Shown here piece by piece: positions 1 to 5,669 of a stretch of DNA of 5,669 nucleotides (the first letter of the stretch is position 1; each line of letters begins with the position of its first letter). Under the pieces are notes generated by a model. That model was not told the DNA's origin and searched no databases. It worked only from the letters and a program-made list of their open reading frames with translations. The DNA lies in assembly GCA_902806365.1 (NCBI GenBank), contig CADCWJ010000425.1:1-5669 (forward strand). Reading direction: 5' to 3'. This DNA comes from an uncultured Thermomicrobiales bacterium. Lineage in GTDB: Bacteria; Chloroflexota; Chloroflexia; Thermomicrobiales; UBA6265. The translations under genes and the position numbers were made by a program.

Positions 1-1916
1 CGCAGCATCAGGTGCGACCCGCCCGGATAGCGGACGAACTCGACCTCCACGCCGGCCTTCTTGAGCGCCACGAACATCTGCTCGCCCTGCCCGATCGGGC
101 ACCGTTCGTCGGCCTCGCCATGCACGATCAGGGTTGGAGTCGTTGCCTTGTGCGCGTGCGTCGCGGGCGAGCGCTCGACCATCCACTCCCGCCTCGTGAT
201 GGGGTCGCCGCCCCACTGCAAGGGGCCGAAGTCGTGCCCGATGTCACTCGTTCCGTAGAACGATTCCAGGTCGAATACCGGCGCGCCGCAGACCGCCGCC
301 CTGAACCGGCTTGTCTGCCCGATCGCCCAGGACGTCATGTAGCCGCCATACGAATATCCGTAGATTCCTGTTCGCGCCGCGTCGGCGTAGGGCCGCGTCA
401 GCACCTCATCGAGCACGGCCTGCAGGTCCATCCAGTCTTCTCCGCCCCAGTCGCCCCGGACCAGGTTTGCGAACTTCCGCCCATACGAGCTGGAGCCGCG
501 CGGGTTGGCGGCGATCACCAGGATCCCGTTGGTTGCCAGGACCTGGGCGCCGATGTTGAAGCTGTGGCCGTAGGAGCCGTGCGGCCCGCCGTGAACATCG
601 AGCACGACCGGATACGTTTGTCCGGGATCGAAATCGGCGGGCATGAACAGCCAGGCGTCGATCGTCTCGCCGTTGCGCTCGACCGCGAGATGCTCCCAGC
701 GCGCGGGCGGTGTCTCCGCAAAGAAATCAGCGTTGAACGAGGTAAGCTCCGAAGTCTCCCCAGTCTCCCGGTCGTACGTCACGATCTCGCCGGTGGTCGT
801 CATCGACGAGCGCGACTGGACGAGGTACCGGCCCGAGCGGTCGACCGAGAGCCCGGCATGGGTCGCCTCCCAACGCACGACCTCGGTGACCGCGCCAGTT
901 GCGGCGTCGACCGTCCACAGGCCGCTCCGACCCTCCCGCGTTCCATGCACCAACGCAGTGGAATCGGCGATCCAAACCGGCTGGGCGGGGCTCGAGATCG
1001 TCGGGAAGCCGGACTCCGGCAGGAAGTCCAGGTCGTCCGTCAGGCGCCGGCGCTCTCCCGAGCCGAGGTCGTACCGGAAGAAATCGGTCTGGGCGGAGTT
1101 GTCATCGTCACCGTCGAACAGGATGAACGCGCCGTCGCGGGACCAGGCCCACGTGCCGAGCGAGCCGTCCTCCGGGCCGACCAGGGTGGTCTCGTCGCTC
1201 TCGACGGTCACGATCCCGAGCTGGGCGTGCATCCCGTTCCGGTTCGGCACCTTGATCGCCAAGCGCGCACCGTCCGGGGACCACTGCGGATCCGTGTGGT
1301 CGACGAGATCGTGCGTCACCCGATGACGCTCGCCGGTCGCGACGTCAACCGTCATCACCTGGAGACGGACATCGTTGAGGTAGCCGCGGTTGTCCTGCTT
1401 GTAGTCGATCCGCCGCACGGCGCGGACAGGCGGCGGGGCATCCGACGGTCGAGGAGTTTCGTCGGGATTGTCGGGATCGACGGCGACGGTGTAGGCGATC
1501 CGCGCTCCGTCCGGCGACCATGTCAGCCCGCCCGGCGACGACGCATGGCGCGTCAGCTCGCGCGACTCCCCACCGTCGATCGGGAGCAGGCAGATCGCGT
1601 TCGGGGTGTCCCCCTCGCGCCGGGAGACGTAGGCGAGCAGGAGGCCGTCGGGTGACCAGGCAGGGGAAGAATGCGATTCGCCAGTCCAGGTCAGCTGGCG
1701 GGGGTTGCCGCCGTCACGATCGACGATCCAGAGCTGGCTCGCGCTCTTGTCGGAGTCACGGCTGACTTCGCCCAGGGTGAAGACGATCCGCTCGCCATCG
1801 GCCGAGATCCGGGGGGTGCCCGCAGACTTGAGGCCCCGGATCGCGCGCTCGGGCGTGATTGCACGGCCCGAGGTGGTCATGTGTTCGGAAGCGGGAACGA
1901 TCGTTTCCACGGTCAT
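1..1916 (-). CDS. S9 family serine peptidase (prolyl oligopeptidase / acylaminoacyl-peptidase-like), 3' end cut by window edge
   Basis: Serine peptidase of family S9, expected to cleave short peptides or release N-terminal acyl-amino acids in the cytoplasm; no signal peptide is visible. I translated 638 codons before the left edge. Residues about 30-400 form a beta-propeller with PD40-type repeats: SPAWSPDG (84-91), LTWSPDG (131-137), PQWSPDG (210-216) and the weaker TWAWSRDG (255-262). The alpha/beta-hydrolase domain follows from about 405, with the oxyanion-region motif DVHGGPHG (440-447), NPRGSSSYG (471-479), nucleophile Ser522 in GYSYGG, Asp603 in HGEADERCP and His635 in GGSH. The triad is complete and ordinarily spaced, so only a short C-terminal tail should be missing. 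ATG 1916 is chosen for its GGAAGGA ribosome-binding site 8 bases upstream; an adjacent in-frame GTG (1919) is the alternative. Family assignment is firm; dipeptidyl- versus acylaminoacyl-peptidase specificity cannot be read from sequence. Confidence 0.95.
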   Translation of the reverse strand, partial: MTVETIVPASEHMTTSGRAITPERAIRGLKSAGTPRISADGERIVFTLGEVSRDSDKSASQLWIVDRDGGNPRQLTWTGESHSSPAWSPDGLLLAYVSRREGDTPNAICLLPIDGGESRELTRHASSPGGLTWSPDGARIAYTVAVDPDNPDETPRPSDAPPPVRAVRRIDYKQDNRGYLNDVRLQVMTVDVATGERHRVTHDLVDHTDPQWSPDGARLAIKVPNRNGMHAQLGIVTVESDETTLVGPEDGSLGTWAWSRDGAFILFDGDDDNSAQTDFFRYDLGSGERRRLTDDLDFLPESGFPTISSPAQPVWIADSTALVHGTREGRSGLWTVDAATGAVTEVVRWEATHAGLSVDRSGRYLVQSRSSMTTTGEIVTYDRETGETSELTSFNADFFAETPPARWEHLAVERNGETIDAWLFMPADFDPGQTYPVVLDVHGGPHGSYGHSFNIGAQVLATNGILVIAANPRGSSSYGRKFANLVRGDWGGEDWMDLQAVLDEVLTRPYADAARTGIYGYSYGGYMTSWAIGQTSRFRAAVCGAPVFDLESFYGTSDIGHDFGPLQWGGDPITRREWMVERSPATHAHKATTPTLIVHGEADERCPIGQGEQMFVALKKAGVEVEFVRYPGGSHLML

Positions 1917-1924
1917 CACGGTGG

Positions 1925-1931
1925 TCCTTCC
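1925..1931 (-). promoter_or_regulatory. Ribosome-binding site of the S9 peptidase
   Basis: On the minus strand GGAAGGA lies 8 bases before ATG 1916 and 5 bases before an in-frame GTG at 1919. The 8-base spacing is closer to optimal and favours the ATG. An ATG just upstream, overlapping this site, is closed by TGA after four codons and cannot be the start. Confidence 0.7.
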
Positions 1932-1999
1932 ATGTCATCCTGCACGGGTATTTGATGAGTGGTGGTGTCACGAGCGGTACCGACTGCCGAGCGAATTTA

Positions 2000-2042
2000 C
2001 TGGTGATGCCGGGACCAACGTCTAACTTTTTCGCTTCACCAG
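2000..2042. repeat. 7-bp inverted repeat in the S9 peptidase leader region
   Basis: CTGGTGA at 2000-2006 is the exact reverse complement of TCACCAG at 2036-2042, with 29 bases between. The interval includes a TTTTT run (2027-2031), unusual for this GC-rich window. It sits between the M20 gene and the S9 start, where an operator or a leader RNA fold could lie. Arms this short can occur by chance. Confidence 0.25.
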
Positions 2043-2090
2043 GCGGACACCGATGCCGCGTACGGAATCGGCCCCGGCTACGGGCGACCC

Positions 2091-2118
2091 GGTATATGAC
2101 AGCCTGCTGAATCGTCAG
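2091..2118 (-). promoter_or_regulatory. Weak candidate promoter for the S9 peptidase
   Basis: Reading the minus strand, CTGACG (2118-2113) as -35 is followed after 16 bases by TATACC (2096-2091) as -10, each four of six matches to the sigma-70 consensus. The predicted start near 2084 would give a leader of about 170 bases. A small dyad, GCTGA-ATCG-TCAGC (2106-2119), overlaps the -35 and could be an operator. Position after the M20 gene and before the S9 gene is sensible, but the match is weak and the gene could instead be read through from upstream. Confidence 0.22.
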
Positions 2119-2143
2119 CCGACATGGCCCGTTGCGCAGCTTT

Positions 2144-2167
2144 GGAAACGCCCCGATTTACGTTTCC
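2144..2167 (-). terminator. Small stem-loop over the M20 stop codon, possible weak terminator
   Basis: GGAAACG (2144-2150) and CGTTTCC (2161-2167) are exact inverted repeats with a 10-base loop that contains the TAA stop of the M20 gene (2160-2158). The stem is 7 bp and is not followed by a U-tract in the minus-strand transcript, so intrinsic termination is doubtful. It may equally act on mRNA stability or be chance. Confidence 0.25.
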
Positions 2168-3435
2168 GGTCGGGTGCCGCACCAGTTGGCGATCGTCATC
2201 GCGATGGTCTGGGTCGCTGTCAGCAGTTGATCGATCGGCGCGTATTCGTCCGGCCCATGCGCGGTCATGATCTCGCCAGCACCATAGACCACCGTGGGCA
2301 TCTTGCCAATTTCGGTAAAGAGGCGGGCGTCGGTGCCTGCCGTGATCCCCACGACAGAGGGCTTCTCGCCGGTCACCTGCCGGTGCGCCGCCGCCACCGT
2401 TCGGGCAATCGGCGCCTCGGGCGACACCTCGGCCGAGGCGAACTGGCCGCCGACCCACTCGACGAGCGGCGGGTGATCGCGCAGCCAGGGATCATCCTCC
2501 GCGACCCTGGCGATCACCTCCTCGGTCTGGCGTTGCATGCCTTCGATCGTCTCGCCCGGGAGGAACCCGAGACGGCCTTCAGCGACAAGCGTCTCGGGCA
2601 CCGTCGAGGCCCAGGTTCCGGCCCGTACAACACCGACGCTGATCGGAAACTTGTTGCCGAGGTGGTCGTACAGCGGGTGGCTGAGTGTGCGGTTCCGTTC
2701 CGCCTCCCAGGCCAGCAGGGCCTGGTGGATGGGAATGTACTTGTCGACGGCGGAGACGCCCGCGTTGCGGTTGGCGCCGTGCACCGCGCGACCGGTGACC
2801 GTGACCCGGAACACCAGCGACCCACCCTGGGCCAAGACCAGCGCCAGGCCAGTCGGCTCGGTCACGATCACGGCGTCGGCACGGTGCCCGCGCAGGATCG
2901 TCGAGAGCGCGCCGAGCCCACCGTTCTCCTCGCCGACCGACGCCGCGAGGAGAAGATCGCCCTGGAGCTCCGTGCCCGTGGCCCGCAGTGCGTCGAGCGC
3001 CGCGAGGTAGGCGACGATACCGCTCTTCATGTCTGCCGCGCCGCGTCCGTAAACCCGGCCATCAGCGATCTCGCCCCATTGCTGGCGAGTCCAGAGTGCG
3101 GGATCGCCAGGATCGACGACATCGACATGGCCCTGGATCATGAGCGACCGGCCACCCCCCGACCCGGCGAGGCGCCCGACCACATTGGGCCGCCCCTCCC
3201 AGACGTCCTGGTCGCCAACATGGGTCAGGTACGGCGCGATCTCGTCCGGACGCGCCTCCCAGACATCCACCTCGAGATCGCGATCCCGCATCAGCACGGC
3301 AATCGCATCCTGGACCGCGCCTTCATCTCCGGTCACGCTCGGGATCGCGACGAGATCGAGCAGCATCCGCGCAATCTCGTCCCGGTGCGACTGGAGATAC
3401 TGGCCGACCGCGAGACTGGACTTCTGAGTCTCCAT
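2158..3435 (-). CDS. M20 family metallohydrolase, ArgE/DapE-type deacylase
   Basis: Cytoplasmic di-zinc amidohydrolase of 425 residues, expected to hydrolyse an amide bond in an N-acyl amino acid or dipeptide-like substrate. The M20 pattern is complete: His103 and Asp105 in GHVDVV, bridging Asp135 in AADMKSG, general-base Glu169 and ligand Glu170 in GEENGG, ligand Glu193 in TEPT, and ligand His393 in AHGPDEY. The lid/dimerisation domain spans about 205-315 and carries His219 in GRAVHG; GTDAR (367-371) resembles the substrate-carboxylate-binding segment. No signal peptide is present. ATG 3435 follows a GGGAGAGA site (3450-3443). Members of this family include acetylornithine deacetylase, succinyl-diaminopimelate desuccinylase, carboxypeptidases and many unassigned deacylases. 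No arginine or lysine biosynthesis gene is adjacent, so I give no gene symbol. The neighbouring S9 peptidase suggests, but does not show, a role in peptide or acyl-amino-acid breakdown. Confidence 0.95.
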   Translation of the reverse strand: METQKSSLAVGQYLQSHRDEIARMLLDLVAIPSVTGDEGAVQDAIAVLMRDRDLEVDVWEARPDEIAPYLTHVGDQDVWEGRPNVVGRLAGSGGGRSLMIQGHVDVVDPGDPALWTRQQWGEIADGRVYGRGAADMKSGIVAYLAALDALRATGTELQGDLLLAASVGEENGGLGALSTILRGHRADAVIVTEPTGLALVLAQGGSLVFRVTVTGRAVHGANRNAGVSAVDKYIPIHQALLAWEAERNRTLSHPLYDHLGNKFPISVGVVRAGTWASTVPETLVAEGRLGFLPGETIEGMQRQTEEVIARVAEDDPWLRDHPPLVEWVGGQFASAEVSPEAPIARTVAAAHRQVTGEKPSVVGITAGTDARLFTEIGKMPTVVYGAGEIMTAHGPDEYAPIDQLLTATQTIAMTIANWCGTRPET

Positions 3436-3460
3436 GTCTGGGTCTCTCCCGGTTCCTGCT

Positions 3461-3598
3461 CCGGCGAGCCGCCTCGCGATGACGTCGGGCCCGCCCCGAT
3501 CAGGCCAACCAGGTCACTCCCGTGTGGTTGCCCTGTGCCTGGCATCAGCAGGGTGCGACGGAAAGAAGACGCGCGCTGGCGGCTACGCCGGCGAGCCG
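3461..3598. repeat. 11-base direct repeat near the two ends of the dehydrogenase-M20 gap
   Basis: CCGGCGAGCCG occurs at 3461-3471, just upstream of the M20 ribosome-binding site, and at 3588-3598, in the last codons of the dehydrogenase gene, 127 bases apart. The motif itself contains a short dyad (CGGC-GA-GCCG). The 147-base gap between the genes (3436-3582) otherwise shows no convincing promoter or U-tract terminator. In such GC-rich DNA this repeat may be coincidental. Confidence 0.25.
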
Positions 3599-4578
3599 GA
3601 TTTCAGCACCTCCGGATTGACGATCACTTCCGGGGTCTCGCCATCGAGCACGGCGAGGAGGTTTCGCGCCGCCAGCTCGGCCATCGCGTCCCGGGTCGTC
3701 ACCGTGGCCGAGGCGATATGCGGAACCACGATGCAGTTCGGCAGCGTCACAAGCGGATGATCGACCGGCAGCGGCTCGGGGTCGGTAACGTCGAGCCCGG
3801 CGGCGAAGATGTCGCCGTTCCGGAGGGCAGTGACGAGCGCGTCGGTATCGACCACCGGCCCGCGCGCGGCATTGATCAGCACCGCCGTCGGTTTCATGAT
3901 CCCGAACTCACGGGTGCTGATCATGTGCCGCGTCTCCGGCGTCAGCGCGACGTGGAGCGAGACGAAGTCGGACCGCGCCAGCAGGTCGTCGAGCTCGACA
4001 TAGGTCATGCCGTACTCCGCCTCGGCTGTGGGATCCTGATAGGCGTCGTTGGCGAGGATCGTCATGTTGAAGCCGGTCGCCATCTTCGCCAGCTCCTTGC
4101 CGATCCGGCCGAACCCGACGATCCCCAGTGTCGCCCCGACGATGTCCTGCCCCAGCAGCAGCTTCGGCCCCCATGTCTGCCACTTGCCGTCGCGGACGTA
4201 GGTGGCGGCCTCGACGACCCGGCGCGACGCCGCCATGAGGAGCGTGAACGCGAACTCCGCCGTCGCGGCGGTCAGGACTCCGGGCGTGTTGCAGACGGCC
4301 ACACCACGTGCCGTTGCCGCATCGACATCGACATTGTCGAAACCGACCGCGAAGTTGCTGACGACGCGAATCGTCGGGTGACGGTCGAGCAGCGCGCCGT
4401 CGATCTTCTCGGTCAGGAGGGTAAGGGCCGCGTCGGCGCCTTCGAGCAGTGTGTGCAACGCATCGCCCGAGGGCGGGAGGTCACCTTCCCAGACCTGAAC
4501 GTCGCAGCGCGTGCGCAAGAGATCGAGCCCCGCCTCCGGGATCAGGCGAGTAACGGCCACGCGTGGCTTCGCTGCCAT
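3583..4578 (-). CDS. D-2-hydroxyacid dehydrogenase, glyoxylate/hydroxypyruvate reductase (D-glycerate dehydrogenase) type
   Basis: NAD(P)-dependent reductase of 331 residues, the usual length for the family, expected to interconvert glyoxylate/glycolate or hydroxypyruvate/D-glycerate in the cytoplasm. The segment SNFAVGFDNVDVDAATARG (74-92) and CNTPGVLTAATAEF (96-109) are typical of the glyoxylate reductase (GyaR/GRHPR) branch. The Rossmann motif is GFGRIG (155-160). Catalytic residues are Arg239 in NAARGPVVD, Glu268 in DPEPLP and His287 in PHIASAT. Asp178 lies at the end of the second Rossmann strand (ILAND), where an acidic residue normally favours NAD(H); this preference is inferred. ATG 4578 is supported by AAAAGGAG (4594-4587), 8 bases upstream. 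The M20 gene starts 147 bases downstream on the same strand; a promoter candidate lies about 70-100 bases upstream. Other 2-hydroxyacids remain possible substrates; phosphoglycerate dehydrogenase is unlikely because there is no ACT domain. Confidence 0.95.
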   Translation of the reverse strand: MAAKPRVAVTRLIPEAGLDLLRTRCDVQVWEGDLPPSGDALHTLLEGADAALTLLTEKIDGALLDRHPTIRVVSNFAVGFDNVDVDAATARGVAVCNTPGVLTAATAEFAFTLLMAASRRVVEAATYVRDGKWQTWGPKLLLGQDIVGATLGIVGFGRIGKELAKMATGFNMTILANDAYQDPTAEAEYGMTYVELDDLLARSDFVSLHVALTPETRHMISTREFGIMKPTAVLINAARGPVVDTDALVTALRNGDIFAAGLDVTDPEPLPVDHPLVTLPNCIVVPHIASATVTTRDAMAELAARNLLAVLDGETPEVIVNPEVLKSGSPA

Positions 4579-4648
4579 ACCTTCTACTCCTTTTGAATTC
4601 GTATCGTTCGAAGGGGCACATGCAATCGCGCCCGGTCATGCCGCGTCC

Positions 4649-4677
4649 CTTGTACCGGCAAACGCCGGAATCGACAA
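4649..4677 (-). promoter_or_regulatory. Candidate promoter of the dehydrogenase gene with a dyad in its spacer
   Basis: Reading the minus strand, TTGTCG (4677-4672) and TACAAG (4654-4649) are separated by exactly 17 bases, each matching four of six sigma-70 consensus positions. The predicted start near 4642 gives a leader of about 64 bases before ATG 4578. The spacer holds CCGGC-AAAC-GCCGG (4655-4668), a 5-bp inverted repeat that would suit a repressor or activator site. It lies between the terminator-like hairpin and the gene, the expected place. It is a consensus match only. Confidence 0.35.
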
Positions 4678-4742
4678 CAGCCGGCGCGGGACCGGCCACG
4701 ACTCCGGCCAGGAGGAACCATGGGAACGACACGCACGACGAC

Positions 4743-4770
4743 GGGCCGGCACGCTAGAGCGTGCCGGCCC
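4743..4770. terminator. Strong GC-rich stem-loop, probable transcription terminator of the TerC gene
   Basis: GGGCCGGCACGC (4743-4754) and GCGTGCCGGCCC (4759-4770) form a perfect 12-bp stem with the 4-base loop TAGA. It begins 60 bases past the TerC stop codon on the minus strand and precedes the dehydrogenase promoter candidate, so termination of the TerC transcript is the simplest role. The minus-strand continuation (GTCGTCGTGCGTGTCG) is only moderately U-rich; the plus-strand continuation (TGTTGTGTG) is slightly better, so it might also stop antisense transcripts. Confidence 0.65.
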
Positions 4771-4830
4771 TGTTGTGTGCCTAGTGCGTACTCAAGCGGT
4801 CGACTCCGGGATGATTCCGCCTGCGCCGAG

Positions 4831-5622
4831 TTACGAACGACCTCGACGGGCAGACAGGTTCTCGACCGCCGCGCCCCCGGCGGTGCTCGCCTTCAGATGG
4901 ACGGGTTGATGTACCTGCCCCTGGTTGGCGCGTACGCGCAGGTTGATGATCTCGACGAGGACACTGAAGGCCATCGCGGTGTAGATATAGCCCTTCGGGA
5001 TGTGCTGGTGGAAGCCTTCCGCAACCAGCGACATCCCGATCAACAGCAGGAAGCTGAGTGCCAGGACCTTCACTGTGGGGTGCTTCTCGACAAATTCGGA
5101 GAGCGGCTTCGCGGCGAACAGCATCACGCCCACGGCGATGATCACCGCGGCGATCATGACCGGCAACTCGTCCGCTATGCCAACCGCGGTGATCACCGAG
5201 TCGAGGGAGAACACCAGGTCGAGAAGCATCACCTGAACGATGACACTCATGAAGGAGACCGCCGCCTTGACCTCCTGCCCGACCTCGTGCCCCTCGAGCT
5301 TCTCGTGAATCTCCATCGTCGCCTTGAAGATCAGGAAGAACCCGCCGATCAGGAGGATCAGGTCCCTGCCCGAGAAGTCGCGATCGAAGAGGGAAAACCA
5401 CGGCTCGGTGAGCCCGATCACCCAACTGATCGAGAACAGCAGCAGGATGCGCATGATCATTGCGCCGCCGAGCCCAACAAGGCGGGCTCGGTCGCGCTGA
5501 TGTTCCGGCAACTTGCCGGCCAGAATCGAGATGAAGACGATGTTATCGACCCCGAGTACGATCTCGAGCGCGGTCAAGGTCAGCAGCGATGTCCAGATAG
5601 CCGGGTCCGAAATCCAGTCCAT
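4831..5622 (-). CDS. TerC family integral membrane protein
   Basis: Polytopic inner-membrane protein of 263 residues. About seven hydrophobic segments can be seen, near 8-34, 46-70, 86-104, 120-149, 151-171, 186-204 and 212-230, followed by a polar tail of about 33 residues. Two hallmark acidic motifs lie inside membrane segments: EIVLGVDN (20-27) and DLVFSLDS (135-142). The late segment EGFHQHIPKGYIYTAMAFS (202-220) is also characteristic. TerC proteins are named after tellurite-resistance loci, and family members have been linked to metal-ion, chiefly manganese, efflux. No ter genes (terA, B, D, E, Z) are seen here, so tellurite resistance should not be assumed. It has no CBS or CorC-type domain, unlike longer YoaE-like relatives. 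ATG 5622 gives a first membrane segment of normal length; the purine-rich TGAGGATGAGAAG (5640-5628) upstream is a modest ribosome-binding site. The gene is followed by a strong stem-loop and is probably transcribed separately from the enzymes to its left. Confidence 0.94.
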   Translation of the reverse strand: MDWISDPAIWTSLLTLTALEIVLGVDNIVFISILAGKLPEHQRDRARLVGLGGAMIMRILLLFSISWVIGLTEPWFSLFDRDFSGRDLILLIGGFFLIFKATMEIHEKLEGHEVGQEVKAAVSFMSVIVQVMLLDLVFSLDSVITAVGIADELPVMIAAVIIAVGVMLFAAKPLSEFVEKHPTVKVLALSFLLLIGMSLVAEGFHQHIPKGYIYTAMAFSVLVEIINLRVRANQGQVHQPVHLKASTAGGAAVENLSARRGRS

Positions 5623-5669
5623 GCGTTCTTCTCATCCTCATTGAGCGTGCCGGTGTATCGGGCCCCGGC

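Noticed and set aside
643..1326. 227-codon plus-strand frame rich in Ser and Arg
   Set aside because: It lies wholly inside the S9 gene on the opposite strand, with no start signal and no recognisable domain.
12..1655. 547-codon open frame on the plus strand
   Set aside because: It is the aligned antisense of the S9 peptidase, whose propeller repeats and full Ser-Asp-His triad prove the minus-strand reading.
1975..1982. 8-base palindrome CGGTACCG in the S9 leader
   Set aside because: It is short, does not extend to either side, and is expected by chance in GC-rich DNA.
3583..4578. Phosphoglycerate dehydrogenase (serA) for the D-2-hydroxyacid dehydrogenase
   Set aside because: At 331 residues it lacks a C-terminal regulatory domain, and the NFAVGFDN segment fits the glyoxylate/hydroxypyruvate reductase branch better.
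2053..4596. 847-codon open frame on the plus strand
   Set aside because: It is codon-aligned antisense to the M20 and dehydrogenase genes, its translation is a low-complexity Arg/Asp/His-rich protein with no recognisable motif, and both minus-strand genes have complete active sites.
4481..4732. 83-codon minus-strand frame from GTG 4732 beginning with a hydrophobic, signal-peptide-like stretch
   Set aside because: It has no ribosome-binding site, runs out of frame about 98 bases into the dehydrogenase gene, and covers that gene's promoter candidate and ribosome-binding site.
4831..5622. Tellurite-resistance operon suggested by the TerC family name
   Set aside because: No other ter gene is present; TerC proteins occur widely as solitary genes, so a tellurite role is not supported.
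4720..5669. Plus-strand frame from ATG 4720, open to the right edge
   Set aside because: Past the first codons it is the aligned antisense of the TerC gene, and its translation is rich in Asp, His, Arg and Gln with no family features. Only the start region is kept as a finding.

Overview
The window is GC-rich and densely coded, and every gene I can support lies on the minus strand. The order of transcription runs from right to left: a TerC-family membrane protein (5622-4831), a D-2-hydroxyacid (glycerate/glyoxylate-type) dehydrogenase (4578-3583), an M20 ArgE/DapE-type metallohydrolase (3435-2158), and an S9 prolyl-oligopeptidase-like serine peptidase (from 1916, running off the left edge). 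High GC, frequent Shine-Dalgarno starts and this set of housekeeping and catabolic enzymes suit a GC-rich soil or thermophilic bacterium. A Thermomicrobia-type member of the Chloroflexota is my impression from protein style only. An actinobacterium or similar lineage cannot be excluded.

Layout: 1-1916 holds the S9 peptidase, lacking only its last residues. 1917-2157 is a 241-base leader/intergenic region with a weak promoter candidate and two small dyads. 2158-3435 is the M20 hydrolase. 3436-3582 is a 147-base gap with an 11-base direct repeat near its two ends. 3583-4578 is the dehydrogenase. 4579-4830 is a 252-base gap containing a perfect 12-bp terminator-like hairpin and the best promoter candidate in the window. 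4831-5622 is the TerC protein. The last 47 bases hold only its ribosome-binding region.

Function: the TerC gene is separated from the rest by the hairpin and is probably its own transcription unit. The dehydrogenase, M20 hydrolase and S9 peptidase are co-directional. They could together serve the breakdown of peptides, N-acyl amino acids and 2-oxo/2-hydroxy acids, but gaps of 147 and 241 bases make a single tight operon uncertain. All the catalytic residues I looked for are present in the three enzymes, so all look functional.

I see no mobile element, CRISPR array, RNA gene, toxin or phage system, and no undescribed system. The most curious signals are small: a strong Shine-Dalgarno plus ATG on the otherwise gene-free plus strand just ahead of the hairpin, and a promoter candidate whose spacer is a short dyad. 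The very long plus-strand open frames (847 and 547 codons) are codon-aligned antisense shadows of the real genes.
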